Below are positions 21,505 to 25,210 of a stretch of 25,210 nucleotides of DNA, one piece after another. Within the stretch, counting starts at the first letter, position 1; each line of letters begins with the position of its first letter. The stretch spans positions 1-25,210 of the forward strand of contig JAFAGC010000108.1 of the NCBI GenBank assembly GCA_023423065.1. Reading direction: 5' to 3'. The notes under the pieces were generated by a model. It ran no database searches. It saw only the letters and a list, made by a program, of their open reading frames with translations, and had not been told where the DNA came from. The translations under genes and the position numbers were made by a program. This stretch comes from Pseudomonadota bacterium (GTDB taxonomy: Bacteria; Pseudomonadota; Gammaproteobacteria; Steroidobacterales; Steroidobacteraceae).

Positions 21505-24045
21505 ATGAGTTCCAATCCGTACAGCTCGGTCCTGCGCAGCGGACTCACCCGGCGACTGTGGGTGATCATTTCGCTTGCCATGCTCATTCCGGTGGGCATC
21601 GCGCTGCTGTCGCGATGGCTCGACGCCGAGGAGCGCCGCGCCAACCTGCAGAACCTCGAGCTGGTCGCGCTGTCGCGCGAGAAGGCCTCGACCCTGCTGT
21701 TCGATTCGCAGGCGATGCCCAAGGATTTCACCAGCGGGCTCGACGGCCGCTATCTCGTGGTCCTCGATGGAGCGGGGCGGACCCGCTTCAGCAGCGCCCC
21801 CGTGCCGGATGAACTCGTGCAGCTCTTCAGCCGCCGTGTGCCGCATGCGGTCGATGCGACGAGTGGCGCGACCATCCTCGCCTGGTACGCCGCGGGCCGC
21901 GAATGGCGCGGGGCGATGACCCACGTCGCCGCGCGCGATCCCGCGGATCCCGCTTCGGCGAGCATCGTCATCGTATTCGGTCCGGAGGCGGCATTCGGCA
22001 CCACGCTCGCCGAGATGGCGCCGACGACGGTCGGCCTGCTCGTGCTCACCATCGTGCTCGGCTTCGCCGTGGCCGCGATCATCGGCGAACGCTACATGCC
22101 GTCGCTGCGCGCGTTGCAGCGCGGACTCGCGCGCCTGCGCGAGCGGCGCTTCGAAACGCTGCCGCGGTTCTCGATCGACGAGTTCGCGCCGCTCGAACGC
22201 GAGTTCAACCAGACATCGTTGTCCCTGCAGCGCGACTGGCGCGCGTTCGAAATGCTCGGCGAAGTCGACCGCGCACTGCTGGCCGCGAGCGAAATCGAAC
22301 GCGCCCTCGACGTCGTGTTGCCGAAATTCCGCGACCTCACGCGCAGCCAATGCGTGGGCGTCATCCTGTTGGACCCCACCGCGCACGCGCACGGTCGCCT
22401 GTTCATGGCCGCGCTCGGCGCCGAGGAACAGCCGGTGCAACGCGTGACGTTCGATCCCGCCATGCTCGCCACGGTGCGCGAGGCGTCCGAAGGCCTCACC
22501 ATCGCGCGCGTGGAGGAGAGCCGGCACTCGTTCCTGACCTCGATGCGCGATGCGGGCGCCGAATTCTTCTGGGCCTGGCCGGTGGTCGACGACGACCGCC
22601 TGAGCTCGCTGCTCGTCGTCGGTTATCACGCCGAGCCGGTGAGGGATGCCGCCGCGGCCGCGTATGGCGCGGCCTTCGCCGAGCGCCTGCGCGCGGTGCT
22701 CTCGAACAGCGCGCGCGACGAAAGGCTGTATCGCCAGGCGCATTACGATCCGCTCACCCAACTACCGAACCGCGCGCTGTTCCGCGACCGCCTGTCGCAG
22801 GAGCTCGCGGCGGCCTCGACGGGCCTCACGCGCGGCGCGCTCATGTACGTCGACCTCGATCACTTCAAGCGCGTCAACGACACGCTCGGGCACAGCGCGG
22901 GCGACCAGCTCCTGTCGATCGTCGCGCACCGGCTCAAGGCCTGCACGAAGGAGGGCGACACCGTCGCGCGACTCGGCGGCGACGAGTTCACCGTGCTGCT
23001 CCGGAACGTCGGCGATTGCGACACCGTGCGGCAGATCGCGGATCGCGTGATCCGATCGCTCGCCCTGCCCGCGAATCTCGGCGGCCGCGACTACCAGATG
23101 CGTGCGAGCGTCGGCGTGACCCTGTTTCCCGACGACGGCGTGGATCTCGAAGACGTGATCCGGCAGGCGGACCTCGCGATGTACCGCGCGAAGGCGCAGG
23201 GCCGCGGCCGCGCCGTGTTCTTCGAGCGCGAGATGGCGCAGCGCCGGCCGAGCTTCACGGATTCGGGATTACATCGCGCCTTGCGCCGCCGCGAGTTCGC
23301 GCTGTTCTACCAGCCGCAATTCTCGCTGGCCGACAACCGGCTGTGCGGTGTCGAGGCGCTGCTGCGCTGGCAGACGCGTTACGACGGCATCAAACTACCC
23401 GGCGAGTTCATTCCGGCCGCGGAGCATTCCGGACTCATCACCGACATCGGCGGTTTCGTGCTGGACACCGCGTGCGCGCAATACGCCGAGTGGGTCGCCG
23501 CGGGCATCGCGCCGCGCAATTTCTCCGTCAACGTCTCGGTGCAGCAGCTCAAGGACACGGGATTCGTGCGGCTCGTGCAGGCCGCGCTCGATCGGCATCA
23601 CATCCAGCCGGGCTGCCTCGAGCTCGAGCTGGTCGAATCCGTGCTCGCCGACGCGGAGGTCGACGAACCGCTGCGCGCGCTCGCCGCGCTCGGCGTCAAG
23701 CTCGCGCTCGACGACTTCGGCACCGGGTATTCGTCGCTGAACTATCTGCGCCGATACCCGGTGCATACCGTCAAGCTCGACCGCAGCTTCCTCGACGAAG
23801 TGCCGCAGAACGAATCCGCGGGTGCGCTGGTAGAGTCCGTCATCACGATGGCGCACACCCTCGGAAAACGCGTGACGGCCGAAGGCGTTGAATCGGGCGG
23901 GCAACTCGAGTTCCTGCGCTCGCGGGGCTGCGAAGCCGCGCAGGGCTTTTACCTCGCGCGACCGATGTCGGCCGCGGCGCTCACCGAGATCCTCGAGTCG
24001 CGCGGCCCAGGCTCGGAAATCGGCGATGCCCGCGCCGCGAGCTGA
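21505..24045 (+). CDS. GAF-GGDEF-EAL membrane protein (c-di-GMP synthesis/turnover)
   Basis: 846 residues. Two membrane spans (about 17-37 and 174-195) flank a periplasmic sensor region. A HAMP-like segment, then a GAF-like domain (about 245-400) follow. The diguanylate cyclase core is GGDEF at 491-495, intact. The inhibitory-site RxxD reads KEGD (482-485), so product inhibition may be weakened. The phosphodiesterase domain has EALLRW (617-622), ELELVES, DDFGTGYSSL (736-745), VKLDRSF and TAEGVE. These cover the metal and catalytic residues, so activity is plausible. Both activities may be present, with net output set by the sensor. Its last 20 bp overlap the NlpC/P60 gene. Confidence 0.95.
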   Translation: MSSNPYSSVLRSGLTRRLWVIISLAMLIPVGIALLSRWLDAEERRANLQNLELVALSREKASTLLFDSQAMPKDFTSGLDGRYLVVLDGAGRTRFSSAPVPDELVQLFSRRVPHAVDATSGATILAWYAAGREWRGAMTHVAARDPADPASASIVIVFGPEAAFGTTLAEMAPTTVGLLVLTIVLGFAVAAIIGERYMPSLRALQRGLARLRERRFETLPRFSIDEFAPLEREFNQTSLSLQRDWRAFEMLGEVDRALLAASEIERALDVVLPKFRDLTRSQCVGVILLDPTAHAHGRLFMAALGAEEQPVQRVTFDPAMLATVREASEGLTIARVEESRHSFLTSMRDAGAEFFWAWPVVDDDRLSSLLVVGYHAEPVRDAAAAAYGAAFAERLRAVLSNSARDERLYRQAHYDPLTQLPNRALFRDRLSQELAAASTGLTRGALMYVDLDHFKRVNDTLGHSAGDQLLSIVAHRLKACTKEGDTVARLGGDEFTVLLRNVGDCDTVRQIADRVIRSLALPANLGGRDYQMRASVGVTLFPDDGVDLEDVIRQADLAMYRAKAQGRGRAVFFEREMAQRRPSFTDSGLHRALRRREFALFYQPQFSLADNRLCGVEALLRWQTRYDGIKLPGEFIPAAEHSGLITDIGGFVLDTACAQYAEWVAAGIAPRNFSVNVSVQQLKDTGFVRLVQAALDRHHIQPGCLELELVESVLADAEVDEPLRALAALGVKLALDDFGTGYSSLNYLRRYPVHTVKLDRSFLDEVPQNESAGALVESVITMAHTLGKRVTAEGVESGGQLEFLRSRGCEAAQGFYLARPMSAAALTEILESRGPGSEIGDARAAS

Positions 24046-24628
24046 AGGCGGGGTCTGGCGCGGGGTCCGGCTCCATTTTCGTCTTCGAAAAGGGTGCCTG
24101 ACCCCATTCCTGCTACCGCTGCTCCTGATCACCAGCTGCGCATCCGCGCCGGAGCCGCAGACCTCGCAGCCACCCATTCACGTTCCCGTAACCGCTCCGG
24201 CCATTCCACCGGTCCCGGAATGGAATGGCAGGATGGACTCGCGCGAGCTCGGAAAAATGCTCGCGGATTACGCGCTCACGATGCGGGGCATTCCCTATCG
24301 CTACGGCGGCGCGACGACCGCGGGCTTCGACTGCAGCGGTCTCGTCTTCTTCACGCATCGCCGCTTCGGCCTCAACGTGCCGCGCACCTCGCGCGCGCAG
24401 GCGGATCAGGCCGAACCCGTGAAGCGCCGCAAACTCGAGCGGGGCGATCTCGTGTTCTTCCGGATCGCCAGCCGCCACGTGAATCACGTCGGCATCTACA
24501 TCGGCGACGACCGGTTCGTGCATGCGCCCGGGAACGGGAAGCCCGTGACGATCAACTCACTCGAGGACGAGTACTACGACAAGCGGTTCGAGTCGGCGGG
24601 CCGTTTCTGGGGCCGCGAGGCGGACTAG
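24026..24628 (+). CDS. NlpC/P60 family lipoprotein (peptidoglycan endopeptidase)
   Basis: 200 residues from ATG 24026. A signal peptide leads to lipobox ITSC (Cys38). The NlpC/P60 domain (about 75-195) has the catalytic Cys in FDCSGL (C103) and histidines in HVNHVGIYIG (H154) and FVHAP (H166), the expected Cys-His-polar triad region. Members cleave within peptidoglycan stem peptides, so this is a likely cell-wall hydrolase anchored in the outer membrane. The start lies 20 bp inside the preceding c-di-GMP gene. The signal-peptide n-region is long (over 25 residues) and is encoded by the palindromic repeat at 24062-24105, so the exact start is less sure than the domain. Confidence 0.9.
   Translation: MPAPRAEGGVWRGVRLHFRLRKGCLTPFLLPLLLITSCASAPEPQTSQPPIHVPVTAPAIPPVPEWNGRMDSRELGKMLADYALTMRGIPYRYGGATTAGFDCSGLVFFTHRRFGLNVPRTSRAQADQAEPVKRRKLERGDLVFFRIASRHVNHVGIYIGDDRFVHAPGNGKPVTINSLEDEYYDKRFESAGRFWGREAD
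24062..24105. repeat. Imperfect palindromic small repeat (GGTGCCTGACCCC type)
   Basis: Two 20-bp arms (24062-24081 and 24086-24105) pair at 17 of 20 positions around a TCTT loop, ending in GGGGTC and GACCCC. It lies inside the start of the NlpC/P60 gene and encodes part of its signal peptide. The form resembles short dispersed palindromes found in many high-GC gammaproteobacteria, from memory. A related core occurs at 3026-3036. Confidence 0.6.
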
Positions 24629-24705
24629 CACGGATATATGTCGAATGAGCGCAATGCGGAAAATAAATCGGTCTCCGAACTGCGACAGGGTGCTCAGTTC
24701 GCTCG

Positions 24706-24734
24706 TTGACCGTATATGACTGCGTTCGCACACT
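24706..24734 (+). promoter_or_regulatory. Candidate promoter for the last gene
   Basis: TTGACC (5 of 6 to -35) is followed after 17 bp by CACACT (3 of 6 to -10) in a 180-bp intergenic region that is clearly more AT-rich than its surroundings. A small inverted repeat CACTC-N7-GAGTG (24731-24747) overlaps the -10 position. Weak evidence. Confidence 0.3.
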
Positions 24735-24808
24735 CCGTCAGCGAGTGAAAAAAGATCGCGTTCGGGAAGGAGCGCGGTCTCCATGGATCCCGGGGAAAAG
24801 TAGCGCAA

Positions 24809-25210
24809 ATGAGTGCCAAAGCAGATTTTGTCGTCAGCAACCTGACGCGGCCCACCGGCGGTGCCGTGACGGGCGGTTTTGTAATCAATCTGACTTCGTC
24901 GACGACGCCGATGGCGTTGTCGCAACCGAAGGATCCGACGCTCGCCCAGTACACGTTTTTCGTGAGCCGCCGTCGCGAAGACGGCCGCGAGCGCTTCCGA
25001 CTGCACATGGGGTATTTCGAGACCCTGCAGGCCGCGGAAGAAATGCTGAACATCGTTCGCGAGGTTTATCCGCAGGCCTGGGCCGGCGAAGCGCCCGGCA
25101 AGAAACTGCGCGCGAATGCCCCGACGGGCGCGCCCTCCGCGCCGGCGCCAACGCCGGCCGCACCGCCTCGGGCTGCCGCACCTGCTGCACCGCCTCGCGC
25201 GGCCGCGCCT
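24809..25210 (+). CDS. Protein with SPOR-like N-terminal region and Pro/Ala-rich segment, 3' end outside window
   Basis: From ATG 24809 the frame is open to the window edge (134 codons). Residues about 20-95 contain VINLTSSTTPMAL, then YTFFVSRRREDGRERFRLHMGYF and LQAAEEMLNIVREVYPQAW. This resembles a SPOR-type fold (strand, 'GYF' turn, then EA-helix), which in other proteins binds denuded peptidoglycan. No signal peptide is visible. From residue about 105 the sequence becomes an Ala/Pro-rich linker with repeated PPRAAAP. The remainder is beyond the window, so overall function is unknown. A GGGGAAAAG stretch upstream may act as ribosome-binding site. Confidence 0.75.
   Translation, partial: MSAKADFVVSNLTRPTGGAVTGGFVINLTSSTTPMALSQPKDPTLAQYTFFVSRRREDGRERFRLHMGYFETLQAAEEMLNIVREVYPQAWAGEAPGKKLRANAPTGAPSAPAPTPAAPPRAAAPAAPPRAAAP

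Noticed and set aside
24731..24754. Intrinsic terminator after the NlpC/P60 gene (CACTC-N7-GAGTG then A-run)
   Set aside because: The stem is only 5 bp and the run is A on the plus strand, not T, so it would not terminate plus-strand transcription; on the minus strand the T-run precedes the stem.

Overview
The window comes from a high-GC bacterium, most probably a gammaproteobacterium of the Xanthomonadales/Steroidobacterales kind. The reasons are GC-saturated third codon positions, an E. coli-type LexA box (CTGT-N8-ACAG), a PA0069-family radical SAM protein, and a dense set of TPR, lipoprotein and c-di-GMP genes. The genus is inference only. I see no tRNA, rRNA, CRISPR array or complete insertion sequence.

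Layout. 1-1694 (minus): the N-terminal ~95% of a DUF885 (HEAMPGH) metallohydrolase-like lipoprotein or secreted protein, divergent from an MFS_3 exporter (1785-3020). 3148-5253: a PA0069/Rv2578c-family radical SAM protein (COG1533, 'DNA repair photolyase' group) interrupted by a 347-residue intein. The intein sits exactly before the third cysteine of the CxxxCxxC iron-sulfur motif, and a LexA-type operator lies just upstream of the start codon. 5368-17984: ten tightly packed plus-strand genes that look like one 12.6-kb operon. They encode three lipoproteins (one with a long MPGG repeat), a transmembrane Ser/Thr kinase with TPRs and a PEGA-like tail, a membrane protein with an FHA-like N-terminus, five PEGA-type repeats and a cysteine-less formylglycine-generating-enzyme-like domain, a small anchored protein, a pseudo-Hsp70/FHA fusion, two paralogous vWA proteins sharing a near-identical Cys-rich anchor, and a terminal lipoprotein. 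17869-19302 (minus): a TPR/TonB_C-like exported protein that converges on the operon and overlaps its last gene by 116 bp. 19416-21384: FMN reductase, TRIC-type channel and atypical SDR. 21505-24628: a GAF-GGDEF-EAL c-di-GMP protein followed by an overlapping NlpC/P60 lipoprotein. 24809-end: start of a proline/alanine-rich protein with a SPOR-like N-terminal region.

How the parts may work together. The 5368-17984 cluster has the components of an envelope-spanning phospho-signalling machine. A cytoplasmic kinase and phospho-reader-like domains are linked through single membrane spans to periplasmic PEGA, TPR and vWA domains and to outer-membrane or periplasmic lipoproteins. No phosphatase or recognised secretion apparatus is encoded here, so its output is unknown. 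This cluster and the intein-interrupted, apparently SOS-controlled radical SAM gene are the two most interesting parts of the window.
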